Below are positions 55,729 to 64,000 of a DNA stretch of 64,000 nucleotides, piece after piece. The stretch is from assembly GCF_036116635.1 (NCBI RefSeq), contig NZ_CP107995.1, forward strand, positions 5,208,001-5,272,000, in the 5' to 3' direction. Each line of letters opens with the position of its first letter. Within the stretch, counting starts at the first letter, position 1. Under the pieces are notes generated by a model that saw only the letters and a list, made by a program, of their open reading frames with translations, was not told the DNA's origin and did no database searches. Made by a program: the position numbers and the translations under genes. This stretch comes from Amycolatopsis sp. NBC_00345 (GTDB taxonomy: Bacteria; Actinomycetota; Actinomycetes; Mycobacteriales; Pseudonocardiaceae).

Positions 55729-56232
55729 ATGATGTTCCGCCGACTGCTGCCTGCCCTGCCTTCACTACCGTCGTTGCCTTCACTGCCTTCGCTGCCGTCC
55801 CGCCGCCCGCACCTGCCGGCCCGGTTGCCGCGCGTCCTCCTTCTGGCCACAGCAGGCCTTCTGGCCGGTTCGGGCATCGCCCAGGCCGCACCATCCCCGG
55901 TTACGGCATCCGCTCCCGCGCAAAACAGCTCTACCGCCACTCTGTCCGTCGGCGACCCAGCCTGCACAGCCGGTGAATTCTGTCTCTGGTCCGAGGAGTC
56001 CTACGCGGGCGACACCCGGCATTTCGACCTCCGCACCAGCAACCCGAGTGACTGCATTCCCTTGCCCGAGGGATTCGAATCCCATTCCTTCGTGAACCAC
56101 ATGACACGCGACGTCACCATCTACCAAGGCGAAGACTGCACGACCGAGGGAGATTTCCACACCTATCCGGGTGGCGGCACTTACGTTCCGCAGTCCCCGT
56201 TCGTGGTCCGCGCCATCAAGATCTGGGAATGA
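55729..56232 (+). CDS. Secreted peptidase inhibitor family I36
   Basis: The 167-residue protein carries the I36 inhibitor/crystallin-like domain: GDPACTAGEFCLWSEESYAGDTRHFDL, DCIPLPEG, FVNHMTRDVTIYQGEDCTTEG, with four Cys for disulfides. The Sec-type hydrophobic stretch (about residues 37-55, VLLLATAGLLAGSGIAQA) follows an unusual 35-residue N-terminus with five LPS repeats, so the membrane-targeting region is long. ATG 55729 (or 55732) has GGGGG upstream. Such secreted proteins inhibit metalloproteases of the same bacterium. A longer reading from 55672 lacks a ribosome site. Confidence 0.75.
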   Translation: MMFRRLLPALPSLPSLPSLPSLPSRRPHLPARLPRVLLLATAGLLAGSGIAQAAPSPVTASAPAQNSSTATLSVGDPACTAGEFCLWSEESYAGDTRHFDLRTSNPSDCIPLPEGFESHSFVNHMTRDVTIYQGEDCTTEGDFHTYPGGGTYVPQSPFVVRAIKIWE

Positions 56233-56979
56233 CCCCCGACCGGGCCCGCCGAACCGGCTAGCTCCAGGCCGAGTCGACTCGCAGCCGATCGCCGGACCCA
56301 GGGGCCGCATCCCCAGCGGCCCCGGCCCGTGGACGCACCGCCGCCCGGTGCGTCCACGGGCTCCCACCAGCCTCCCGGGGCGCCGTCCCCTGTTCTGTCC
56401 CCCATCGGCGCCCCGGGAGCCCTGCGCCATCGCCGCAGGTCACGACGTCTGCGCGCCCGCTGGCCCTGCACCTGCAGCGTCAGGTCCGCGCCCGCAGCTC
56501 CGGCGTGTGCCTTGCAGCCTCAGGTCTGCGCTTGCAGCTCGAGCGTGTGCCTGCAGCCTCAGGTCTGCCTGTGCCCGCAGCTCAGCAACACCCACCGCTC
56601 CGCCGACAACGATGGCAGCAGCCTCACCAGCAACGACGCCCGCCGCTTCACCGTCGCCCTGCCACAAACCCCGCCCACGCCCACAGCGCCGCGCACAGGT
56701 TGCAAGTCCCGCCAACGCAGAACCAAGCCACCACGTGGTCCGCCCGGCCACGAACCAACACGCCACCCGCCAACGCCGGCGAACGACCTTCACACCAGCC
56801 GTCCGCGCTCCGCCTGCCCAGCGGCAACCACCGACCCCACCAGTCCCGTGCCGACGACGTCGCAAGAACCCCGCAAATCCGTCACCGAAGACCTGAAACG
56901 ATTCGACGGTGTCGAGCGATCGAGAGGATGGTGACGTCTAAGCTGCCGGTGCTGGAGATCGGCAACCGTCGTCGACCGG
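56233..56979. other. Gene-poor gap with 40-bp repeats
   Basis: This 747-bp stretch has no supported gene. Positions 56471-56583 hold 2.8 tandem copies of a roughly 40-bp unit with the core GCAGCCTCAGGTCTGC. The remaining sequence is Pro/Arg-coding in several frames but without start or ribosome site. The last part carries the tRNA-Arg promoter region. Confidence 0.5.
56471..56583. repeat. 40-bp tandem repeats
   Basis: Units start at 56471, 56510 and 56550 and share CCTGCAGC.TCAGGTC.GC and the GCAGCTC..GCGTGTG portion. The third unit is incomplete. Confidence 0.7.
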
Positions 56980-57056
56980 GCCCTCGTAGCTCAGCTGGAT
57001 AGAGCAAGAGCCTTCTAATCTCTAGGTCGCAGGTTCGAGTCCTGCCGGGGGCACCA
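56980..57056 (+). tRNA. tRNA-Arg (anticodon TCT)
   Basis: The acceptor stem GCCCTCG pairs with CGGGGGC (one G-U), the anticodon loop is CTTCTAA giving TCT, the T-arm contains GGTTCGAGTCC and CCA is encoded. The gene is 77 nt. No terminator of classical form follows. Confidence 0.93.
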
Positions 57057-58233
57057 CCAGGGAAAACGCTGTGCGCGCGCCGCGCACAGCGTTCCCGCAG
57101 CGAGAAGTCTCCCTGCACAGCCGTCCGCCCGCGCCCGCGTTCGCGGCAGCCCACAATGGACGGCCGCCCGTCCCGTCCACACCACACCGGGCACGGGAAG
57201 ACGGATCCGTGAAGCGGCCGAATGGTCCAACAATCCTGCCCCGAGTTCCACTTGAGACAAGCTTGTTACCTCACGCGCGAAACGCCCGCCCAGTCGTCCA
57301 GACCACCCACCCGAGACGACTTGATCACACCCAGCCACAACCACCCTCAGCACCGGCACGATCCACCGCCACCGCCACCGCCGACCACCGACCACCGACC
57401 ACCGACCACCGACCACCGACCGAGGCTCAGCCACCGCCGCGGCCGACCGCACACACCACAACCCCTCGTGCAGGCGACCGCTGACCGAACGGTGCCCTGC
57501 AGGCAACCGCCCGCGCAGGCTCCCCGCACGGCCAGTCCGCTCACCGGACGCTGCCCGTGCGGCCAGCCGCTCGATCACCGCTCCCCGTGCAGCCGGTCGC
57601 TCGCTCACACCGCCCACGCAGCCAGCCGCCCCACCCCGCCCATGCCGCCCGCCCGGGTGTGGCGCCCGGTCGCCCGCATGCCCACCAGTCGCGCGACCAG
57701 CCGCCTACTCGGCCAACGCCGCCCCCGCAGCCAGCCGCCCGCCGAACACCATCCGCACGGCCGCCAGTCGCCTCACACCACCTACGCGGCCAGTCGCCTA
57801 CATCACCTGTGCAGCCGGTCGCCCACACCGCCACACCATCCGCGCAGCCGGGTCGCCCGCACCGCCCACGTCGCCCGCACCGCCCACGTCGCCCGCGCAG
57901 CCACCCGCTCGGCCAACGCCGCCCCCGCGGCCAGCCGCCCGCCGAACACCATCCGCGCAACCAGTCGCCCGCGCCCCGCCAGTCGCCCGCATTGCCCGCG
58001 CCCCGCCAGCCGCCCACATTGCCCGCGCCCCGCGCGACCAGTCGCTCGCTCAACACCGTCCGCGTGGCCAGTCGCTCATCTGCCCGCCTGCGGGCAGCCG
58101 CTCGCCCAGCCGTCGGGCAGCCACCTGCCCCACCGGCCCCGGGCCATCGGGGCCGTATCCAGCCGTCGCCGCCTGAGCGGGTGGTCCCACCCATCTACGC
58201 CGGGTTGCCGGCCACTCAGCAAAGGATCCCGTC
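57057..58233. repeat. Degenerate minisatellite region
   Basis: No gene is credible in these 1.2 kb. There are five copies of ACCACCG (57384-57418); a 49-bp segment (57708-57756) that recurs 200 bp on (57908-57956) with one mismatch; two copies of an 18-bp unit GTCGCCCGCACCGCCCAC (57852-57887); and many CAGTCGCC/CAGCCGCTCG variants. Long open frames on both strands have Pro/Arg/His composition without starts that fit. The structure is of a decaying tandem repeat. Confidence 0.7.
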
Positions 58234-58536
58234 GTGGAGCAGACCCCTCCCGGACCCCGGCGCCGCGCCGCCAACCAAGCCGCCCGGGCCGCGTTCCAGG
58301 AGGCTCGGCGGGCCGGTCTCGTGCGCCGCCACCTGCTGAAGCTCCGCTATCTCACCGACCATCCCCACGTGGCCGAGCACAACTCGCCCCCGGAAGACGG
58401 CGGACCCGAGCCCCTCCCGGCACCCACCCCGCTGCCCCGACGGCGCTCCAGACGCAACCCGCTCGTGCAGCTGGCCTTCGATTTCGCCCCCGAACCAGCG
58501 CCAGAACGGTCCACATCGGACGCAGAAGCCGCCTGA
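58234..58536 (+). CDS. Hypothetical protein
   Basis: This 100-residue product starts at GTG 58234 and reads MEQTPPGPRRRAANQAARAAFQEARRAGLVRRH, a helical Arg/Ala-rich N-terminus, followed by a Pro-rich linker and the C-terminus NPLVQLAFDFAPEPAPE. The start is supported by a change in composition from the repeat region upstream to normal coding sequence. No domain is recognised. It has no neighbours that would hint at a function. Confidence 0.5.
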   Translation: MEQTPPGPRRRAANQAARAAFQEARRAGLVRRHLLKLRYLTDHPHVAEHNSPPEDGGPEPLPAPTPLPRRRSRRNPLVQLAFDFAPEPAPERSTSDAEAA

Positions 58537-58936
58537 CGCCAAGCACGGCAACGGGATCCGAAGCAGCCGTTCACCCCGGCAGCCGACCGGCGTTGGCATG
58601 CCGACAGCAACCCCTCATCTCCCCGATCCCACGGTGTGAGACGGAGCACCCATCCCTCCTCGCTCACCGCGAGCGGGCGTCAGGCGCGAGATGAACACGA
58701 GATGAAAACAACTGGCCGAATCATCACTCCATTGGCCCAACCAAATATGGAACCCAGCAGGTCCAGGCCTTCAAACCGGGGGTACGAACCCCCCGCGGAG
58801 ACCCCTTCGGGTGGCCTGACCAGGCCCTAAAACCCGGGCAAGCGGGCCACGCCGGGGCAGGACTGGCAAGATGGACCCTGAGACCGGGATGTTCGTACGG
58901 GGCACCCGGCTCACAGATGAGAAAACAGGTAAAAGC
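58537..58936 (+). promoter_or_regulatory. Leader of the second cold-shock gene
   Basis: In this 400-bp region three hairpins follow each other at 58778-58793 (GGGGGT-ACGA-ACCCCC), 58801-58812 (ACCC-CTTC-GGGT) and 58813-58826 (GGCCTG-AC-CAGGCC). They lie 110-160 bp ahead of the cold-shock start and could form a structured leader. The first part of the region has nothing recognisable. Confidence 0.5.
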
Positions 58937-59140
58937 ATGGCTCAGGGCAGCGTCAAGTGGTTCAACGGCGAAAAGGGCTTCGGCTTCATCGCCCAGGACG
59001 GCGGCGGACCGGACGTCTTCGTGCACTACTCCGAGATCCAGGGTAACGGCTTCAAGTCCCTGGACGAGGGGCAGCGCGTGGAGTTCGAGATCGGCCAGGG
59101 CCAGAAGGGCCCGCAGGCTCAGCGCGTCGTCGCCATCTGA
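58937..59140 (+). CDS. Cold-shock protein CspA type
   Basis: This protein of 67 residues is a cold-shock domain: GSVKWFNGEKGFGFIAQD (RNP1) and DVFVHYSEIQGNGFKSLDE. It resembles the copy at 36276 at most positions, so the genome carries at least two such proteins within 23 kb. ATG 58937 begins the family sequence; an AGGT lies upstream. A 12-bp hairpin terminator follows at 59157-59193. Confidence 0.92.
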   Translation: MAQGSVKWFNGEKGFGFIAQDGGGPDVFVHYSEIQGNGFKSLDEGQRVEFEIGQGQKGPQAQRVVAI

Positions 59141-59156
59141 TCCACTGGCGAAAAAC

Positions 59157-59193
59157 GGGAAGGCCTTCACTCCTCGAGGGCGAAGGCCTTCCC
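59157..59193 (+). terminator. Terminator of the second cold-shock gene
   Basis: GGGAAGGCCTTC pairs with GAAGGCCTTCCC across a 13-base loop, 17 bp after the stop. No T-run follows on the coding strand. Confidence 0.7.
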
Positions 59194-60071
59194 GGCTGGC
59201 CGAAGCACCGGGCGCCGCTCTGACAGCCGCCCCGGGCCGAGCCAGGAACCACCTCTCGACACCCACCGCGCAGGAACGTCACCGGCACCGCGCGGGAGCG
59301 TCACCAGCCAGCGGGCGAATCGTCCCGGCACCGCGCGGAGCCCTCTCAGCACCGCGCAGGAACGTCGCAGGACCCGCGGGAGCGGAACCCTCTCACTCGC
59401 TCCGCCCCACTTGCTCCGCACTGCACCGAGCCAAGCCACTTCGGACCGGACCAAGACCTGACCCGGCCGGCTTCCCATCTCCGGAGCAGAGCACGCCTCA
59501 GCCGCTCCCTACATGCGCCTCAGCCACTCCCTTCGTGCAGAGCATGCCTCAGCCGGCCGCTTCCTTCGTTGAGAGCCTGCCCCATCCGGCTGCTCCGTTC
59601 GCACCGCGCAGCACCCATCCGGCCCGCGCCGGTACAGCGCAGGCCAGCAGAGGCGCAGCAGAGGTTCTCCAGGCCGCCCCCGCGGACACGAACCACAGCC
59701 CCACCCGGCCGCTGCCGGCACAGAGCAGACCGAGGTGGCCGCCCCCTCCGATGCGGAGCAGAGACCCTCCGGGCCGCTCCGACGGGCACCGGGCAGAAAT
59801 CTCACTCAGCCGCTCCCGTCCGCACAGACCCGCTCCCATCCGCAGAGAGCAGGGCCTCACTACGGCCCCACGCCGCAGCACCATCAGCTGCAGGGCCACG
59901 GCCCTGCGGGTCGGTCCACATCAGCTGGCCGAGAGGGGCATGGATTCGCGTCTGCCGCCGTCGGTGAAAGCGTCTCCAGTGGACGACGACGGCAGAAAAA
60001 CCAAGCCACACAACAAAAACCCGCACCCGGCCGAGCACCGCCACCAACCAACGGCGCCCGGCCGGAACCCG
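59194..60071. other. Gene-poor gap with GCCTCAGCC repeats
   Basis: I see no credible gene in these 878 bp. Around 59490-59560 three diverged copies of a unit starting GCCTCAGCC.CTCC recur; other stretches show GCAGAGCA and CACCGCGCAGGAACGTC repeats. The rest is GC-rich without starts. It ends at the 3' end of the fucosidase gene. Confidence 0.5.
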
Positions 60072-62429
60072 TCAGCTCCAGTCCACTTTGAACACCCACA
60101 CATAACGCCCCGCCTCGCGGGCGGCGGGTGGGACGTCGATCACCAGCGAGCCGTCCGTCTGGTGCCACGAGAGGCGGCCGCGGTGGCCCAGCATGGTTAC
60201 GCGGTCGCCCGGTTTGATCGGGACCGGGGCGTCGACGACCAAGCGGCTGCCCGGCGCGACGAGCGAGCTGATGTAGAACGACGAGTTCTGCTTGACGGTG
60301 AAACGCAAATCGCCCAGCTGGGCCATGCGGGACCAGTACGTGGTGCCGTAGATCGACTCGCCGTTGACCTTCAGCCAGGCGCCCGCGTCGCGGAGGTGGT
60401 TCTGCATCACCGCCGGGATGGTGCCGTCGAAGTCTGGGCCGATGTCGAGGAGGAAGTTGCCGTTCTTCGAGACGATGTCGACCAGTGTGCGGACGACTTC
60501 CTCCGCCGTCATGTACTTGTCGTCCGGCGTGGCGCGGTTGTAGCCGTACGAGAACGGGTCCAGGCCGCGGCTCGACTCCCACTTCGCGACGACGGTGTTC
60601 GGGTACGTCGTGTACTCCGGCGTCGTGAAGTCGTGATCGGGGATGCCGCCGCGGTCGTTGACCGTGACATCCTTGGCGTGCCTGCGGTTCTTGGCCTGGT
60701 TGAAGTACTCGGTGAGCACCACGCGGCTGTCGTTCACGCCGCCGATGTCGAACCACAGCACGTCCGGGTCGTACCCCGAGATCAGCTCCAGCACTTGCGG
60801 CGCCTGGTAGTCCTTCACGAAATCCCGCCCGGCCCGATAGCCCGTGTACGGCAGGCTCGCGCCCGTGTACGGGTTGCGCGGCGCGTGCCCCATCCACGGG
60901 TTGTCCGGGTTGAACCACTCCGGCAGCGAGAAGTACAGCCCGTTACGCAGCTTCGGCGTGTATTTGCGCGACGCGGCGAAAAGCTCCGCGACGACGTTCC
61001 GCTTCGGGCCCAGCTTCATCGAGTTTCGATCGCTGAGTTTGGTGTCCCACAACGCGAATCCGTCGTGGTGCTTCGAGGTCAGCACGTAGTACTCGGCGCC
61101 CGCGTCCTCGATCAGCCGCACCCAGCTGCGCGGGTCGAACTTCTTCGCAGTGAACATCGGGATGAAGTCGTCGTAGGCGAAGTCCTCGCCGTAGGTCTTG
61201 GCGTGGTACGCGTAGGTCGCGCCGTTCGGGTCCTGCAGGTTCTGCCAGTACCACTCCGCGTACTGCTGCCCGACCGGAGCCCACGCCGGCACCGCGTACA
61301 CGCCCCAGTGGATGAAGATCCCGAACTTCGCGTCCGAGAACCAGTACGGCGCGCGGTGCGTGGACAGCGACGCGTCCGTCGGCCGGAAATCCGGCACGCC
61401 GAGCGTGATCGGGACCTGCTGCGTGGCCAGCGTGCCGCGCCCGGCCGTCACCTTCACTTGCCCGTTCGTGGTCGTGCCGGGCGGGACGGCGGCGTCCGGC
61501 GCGAGGCCGAGGCGCACCACTGACTGCTCCCCCGGCGCGAGCGACCGGATCGTCGCGGGCACCGACGTGCGGCCGCCGGGGACGTCGACGGTCACGGTGA
61601 TCCGGTCCCGCGCGCCCAGCCACACCGTGCCCGCGTTGACCACGGTCGCCTCGACGGCCTGCGGGCCGCCGTCGGTGAGCAGGCTCGTGGTCGAACGGCC
61701 GTCGAGGACCAGCGCGGCGCGGCCTTCGGCGACCGGCTGCAGCGTCAGGGCGAACACGTGCAGGCTCGGCACGTTCGCCGCGGGCTCCGCCGTGACGGGC
61801 AGGGTGATCGCGACCGCGTCCCGCAGCGGGTCGGCCCACACCTGCCCGGTGCCGATCGACACCGGGTTCTCGTCGACGGTGCCGCCCGGCCCGTACCGGA
61901 ACGGCGTCACCAGCGCGCCGCTGCCGGAGTACCAGTCCGGGCCCGAAAGGGTGCCGTCGCTGGTGCTGCCGTCCGCGTAGTGGACGGTGGCCGTGCCGCC
62001 GGTGGTGCCGTAGCTGGCGGCGACCAGGAAGTACGCGGCGAAGTACCGGCCCTTCGGCAGGTCGACGCGCTGGCCCAGCGCCACGACGTTGTTCTTCGCG
62101 CCCGCGGCGGCGGATCCCAGCCGGTACGGCACACCGCCGGCGGTCACCGTCTGCCCGACCGGCAGGTGCTCGGCCGGGAAGGCGTATCCGGAGCCGTCGA
62201 AGTTCCCGTCGTGGACGGCCGCGCTGTCGATGCCGTCGTTGGAGAACCACTGATCGAGCGGGACGGGCACCGGGGCCGGCGCGGGCACGATGGGCGTGTC
62301 GGGGGCGTCGAGTGCGCCGGCCGCGCCAGTGCCGGCTGCGCCGAATGCCGGAGCCGCCCCGGCGACGCCCAGTGCGACAGCGCCGCCGAAGGCCAGGCCG
62401 AGAGCTTGACGGCGGGGGTAGTTCGTCAT
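60072..62429 (-). CDS. Exported GH29 alpha-L-fucosidase
   Basis: The 785-residue protein starts with a twin-arginine signal (YPRRQALGLAFGGAVALGVAGAAPAFGA in pieces: PRRQALGL, AVALGVAGAA). After it come beta-domains (about 40-350) of the carbohydrate-binding kind. The GH29 catalytic barrel (about 355-700) has FGIFIHWGVYAVPAW, TSKHHDGFALWD and DVLWFDIGG with the nucleophile Asp. It removes alpha-L-fucose from glycans outside the cell. ATG 62429 has GGAGG upstream. It is near a secreted sialidase. Confidence 0.9.
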   Translation of the reverse strand: MTNYPRRQALGLAFGGAVALGVAGAAPAFGAAGTGAAGALDAPDTPIVPAPAPVPVPLDQWFSNDGIDSAAVHDGNFDGSGYAFPAEHLPVGQTVTAGGVPYRLGSAAAGAKNNVVALGQRVDLPKGRYFAAYFLVAASYGTTGGTATVHYADGSTSDGTLSGPDWYSGSGALVTPFRYGPGGTVDENPVSIGTGQVWADPLRDAVAITLPVTAEPAANVPSLHVFALTLQPVAEGRAALVLDGRSTTSLLTDGGPQAVEATVVNAGTVWLGARDRITVTVDVPGGRTSVPATIRSLAPGEQSVVRLGLAPDAAVPPGTTTNGQVKVTAGRGTLATQQVPITLGVPDFRPTDASLSTHRAPYWFSDAKFGIFIHWGVYAVPAWAPVGQQYAEWYWQNLQDPNGATYAYHAKTYGEDFAYDDFIPMFTAKKFDPRSWVRLIEDAGAEYYVLTSKHHDGFALWDTKLSDRNSMKLGPKRNVVAELFAASRKYTPKLRNGLYFSLPEWFNPDNPWMGHAPRNPYTGASLPYTGYRAGRDFVKDYQAPQVLELISGYDPDVLWFDIGGVNDSRVVLTEYFNQAKNRRHAKDVTVNDRGGIPDHDFTTPEYTTYPNTVVAKWESSRGLDPFSYGYNRATPDDKYMTAEEVVRTLVDIVSKNGNFLLDIGPDFDGTIPAVMQNHLRDAGAWLKVNGESIYGTTYWSRMAQLGDLRFTVKQNSSFYISSLVAPGSRLVVDAPVPIKPGDRVTMLGHRGRLSWHQTDGSLVIDVPPAAREAGRYVWVFKVDWS

Positions 62430-62732
62430 TGAACCTCCACAGCGAGAGTCCAGTGGTCCGATGCATCCGCACTCAGAACCGCGCCGCGGACGCGTTTAAG
62501 CGACATTCTTCAACGATGCGACCCGATTCATCTGATGAATCATCGTGTCGAGCGAAGGATGTGCTGTCAAGGACAAGTCGGGTGAGGGCAGCGCGCGCCG
62601 AGCCTCGGGGAGGTCGGCGGATCGGCGCGACGGAAAGCGTTCATCCGCGCCGGCGAATCCGCTCCGAGTGGTCGGCCAGGAGCGCCGGCCACCCGTCGGC
62701 CGTCTGTCCACACGGGACAGCCCGAGGCCGGT
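62430..62732. other. Intergenic gap
   Basis: About 300 bp containing the leader of the fucosidase gene (on its 5' side) and the 3' end of the MBL gene. A possible promoter element for the fucosidase lies between 62470 and 62560, in an AT-richer segment. No gene is supported. Confidence 0.4.
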
Positions 62733-63347
62733 TCACCGCCGGTCGGCCCAGGATTCCTCTCGCTCCACGCCCAGCTCGGTGTTGTACCCGTGACCGGGGT
62801 GCACCACGGTTTCCCCCGGCAGCACCAGCAGTTTCCGGCGGACCGAATCGTGCAGCGCGGAACGGCTCGACCACGCGTCGCCGGTCAGGCCCGGGCCGCC
62901 GGACAACAGCGTGTCGCCGCTGAAGAGCAGGCCGTCGTCGGGCAGGTGCAGGCAGACGGACCCGGCGGTGTGCCCCGGCGTGTGCAGCACGACCACCGGC
63001 GACCCGGCGACGGTGAGCACCTGCCCGTCCGTCAGCTCCGCGTCGGGGCGGCGGCCGGGGTTGACGCGGGCCCACAGCTTCTCGTCGCCGGGGTGCAGCA
63101 GCACCGGCGCGCCGGTCGCGTCGGCCAGCGTGAGGGCGGAGTCGGCGTGGTCGTTGTGGGCGTGCGTGCAGACGATCCCCAGCACCTCGCGGCCGTCGAT
63201 GGCGGACAGGATCGCGCTCGCGTCGAAGCCCGCGTCGACCACGAGCACCTCGTCCTCGTCGCCGAGGAGCCAGATGTTCGTGTCGACCGCGAACGACACC
63301 CCGTCGAAGCGGTAGTTCCCGGCGGTCACCGTCAGGTCAACGTCCAC
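62733..63347 (-). CDS. Metallo-beta-lactamase-fold hydrolase
   Basis: The 204-residue protein has the MBL metal motif CTHAHNDHADS at about residues 56-66, TPGHTAGS, SGDTLLSGG and HPGHGYNTE: a full two-metal site. It resembles glyoxalase II-type or YcbL-like hydrolases. The GTG at 63347 fits the family start (VDLTVTAGNYRFDGV); a longer form from 63413 exists. It is soluble. Reaction not certain: a thioester such as S-lactoyl-mycothiol would fit the size of the family. Confidence 0.78.
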   Translation of the reverse strand: MDVDLTVTAGNYRFDGVSFAVDTNIWLLGDEDEVLVVDAGFDASAILSAIDGREVLGIVCTHAHNDHADSALTLADATGAPVLLHPGDEKLWARVNPGRRPDAELTDGQVLTVAGSPVVVLHTPGHTAGSVCLHLPDDGLLFSGDTLLSGGPGLTGDAWSSRSALHDSVRRKLLVLPGETVVHPGHGYNTELGVEREESWADRR

Positions 63348-63537
63348 GCGTGCACGCTCGCACGACGCGCGGGGCCCGGCGGTCTCAATTAGCGACAGTC
63401 CCGCCCACGCCACGTAGTCCTTGACGAACGGTGCACCGGCTCCCTAGGTTTGCGGACATAGGACGTCGGACATCCCATGTCTGATCATCCCAGCCCTGAT
63501 CCCCCAGCCCCATCACCTGAGTGAGGAGGCGGAACCG

Positions 63538-64000
63538 GTGTCACCGATCCGTGGATTCGGCGCGATTCTGCTGGCAGTGGCCACGATCTGGCTGCCCTTC
63601 ACCCCGGCGGCCGCGGCCGCTCCCGGCTGTGCCTCGTCAGTCCCGTTCACCTCCGGCACCGAGGGCTACGACACCTTCCGCATCCCCGCGGTGGTGCGCG
63701 CGGCGAACGGGGCGCTGGTCGCGTTCGCGGAGGGGCGGCGCGATTCGGCCGGCGACTCCGGCGCCATCCAGACGGTGTCGCGCACCTCCCGTGACGGCGG
63801 CTGCACCTGGGGCCCGCTCGCGGTGGTCACCACCAACGGCGACGCCACCGCGGGCAACCCGACCCCGGTGCTCGCGCGCGACGGCGAACTGGTGCTGCTG
63901 ACCGTCCACAACGGACCGGTCTCGGAGAAGCAGATCATGTCCGGCCAGGCGTCCGATCAGGACACCCGCCGCGTGTTCGTCCAGCGCAGCAACGACAACG
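63538..64000 (+). CDS. Secreted exo-alpha-sialidase (GH33), N-terminal part
   Basis: The gene runs off the right edge after about 154 codons. The N-terminus has a Sec signal (GAILLAVATIWLPFTPAAAAAPG), followed by YDTFRIPAVV (the FRIP motif with a catalytic Arg), ALVAFAEGRRDSAGD (with catalytic Asp) and an Asp-box SRDGGCTWGP. These are all typical of GH33 sialidases, which release terminal sialic acid from glycans. The GTG at 63538 has GAGGAGG about nine bases upstream. It follows an exported fucosidase. Confidence 0.88.
   Translation, partial: MSPIRGFGAILLAVATIWLPFTPAAAAAPGCASSVPFTSGTEGYDTFRIPAVVRAANGALVAFAEGRRDSAGDSGAIQTVSRTSRDGGCTWGPLAVVTTNGDATAGNPTPVLARDGELVLLTVHNGPVSEKQIMSGQASDQDTRRVFVQRSNDN

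Noticed and set aside
56850..58240. CRISPR array
   Set aside because: The repeats are degenerate, GC-rich and of varied length, with no unique spacers of constant size and no cas gene nearby.
57222..58694. A 490-residue Pro/Arg/His-rich frame
   Set aside because: It is a product of the minisatellite region, with no start signal, no codon preference typical of neighbours and frames equally open on both strands. It also overlaps a better gene at 58234.

Overview
This 64 kb window is high-GC actinobacterial DNA. It most likely comes from the Pseudonocardiaceae, with Amycolatopsis as the nearest guess; that rests on family content rather than on any search. The signs are dense GC-rich genes with many GTG starts, F420-type oxidoreductases (a Ddn-like nitroreductase and a luciferase-like monooxygenase), a mycothiol-associated DsbA-like protein, DUF6292 and DUF574 proteins, a giant NAD-glutamate dehydrogenase, group II truncated hemoglobin and many TetR switches.

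Region by region. 1-5.4 kb: the start of a DUF574 methyltransferase, a secreted BNR-repeat protein, a DUF4180/HTH pair, a membrane Ser/Thr kinase with a hairpin over its ribosome site, and a Ddn-like/TetR divergon. 5.3-12 kb: a PAS-GAF-PP2C phosphatase divergent from a 1579-residue hybrid kinase with nine HAMP-like units, whose 3' end overlaps a tRNA-Gly; then tRNA-Pro. 12-22.9 kb: an accessory region with two decayed genes (amidohydrolase, DUF885), three TetR/enzyme divergons each with a visible palindrome, a D-amino-acid operon (DauR-like regulator, RidA, D-Thr aldolase/D-Ser dehydratase-like enzyme) with its own operator set, and a luciferase-like monooxygenase/NTF2 pair behind a KstR-type box.

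22.9-49.7 kb: a conserved housekeeping block whose gene order recalls the Mycobacterium tuberculosis Rv2464c-Rv2477c region: nei-type glycosylase, rpiB, DsbA-like, pepN, DUF5130, HNH, glbO, GH13, conserved protein, thioesterase, gdh, ettA. Extra genes are interleaved: comB/MBL, mscS, GNAT, a cold-shock gene, a desaturase, DUF6292, and a striking protein made of 19 near-identical GTRVTx hexapeptides (30338-30790), the most unusual gene here.

49.7-56.2 kb: a CopD-CtaG fusion, a histidine phosphatase, an orphan sensor kinase, an MFS/LacI divergon and a secreted I36-type inhibitor. 56.2-60.1 kb: gene-poor DNA made largely of degenerate tandem repeats, interrupted by tRNA-Arg, a small hypothetical gene and a second cold-shock gene with a structured leader. 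60-64 kb: a Tat-exported GH29 alpha-L-fucosidase, an MBL hydrolase and the start of a secreted sialidase, a likely glycan-degradation cluster.
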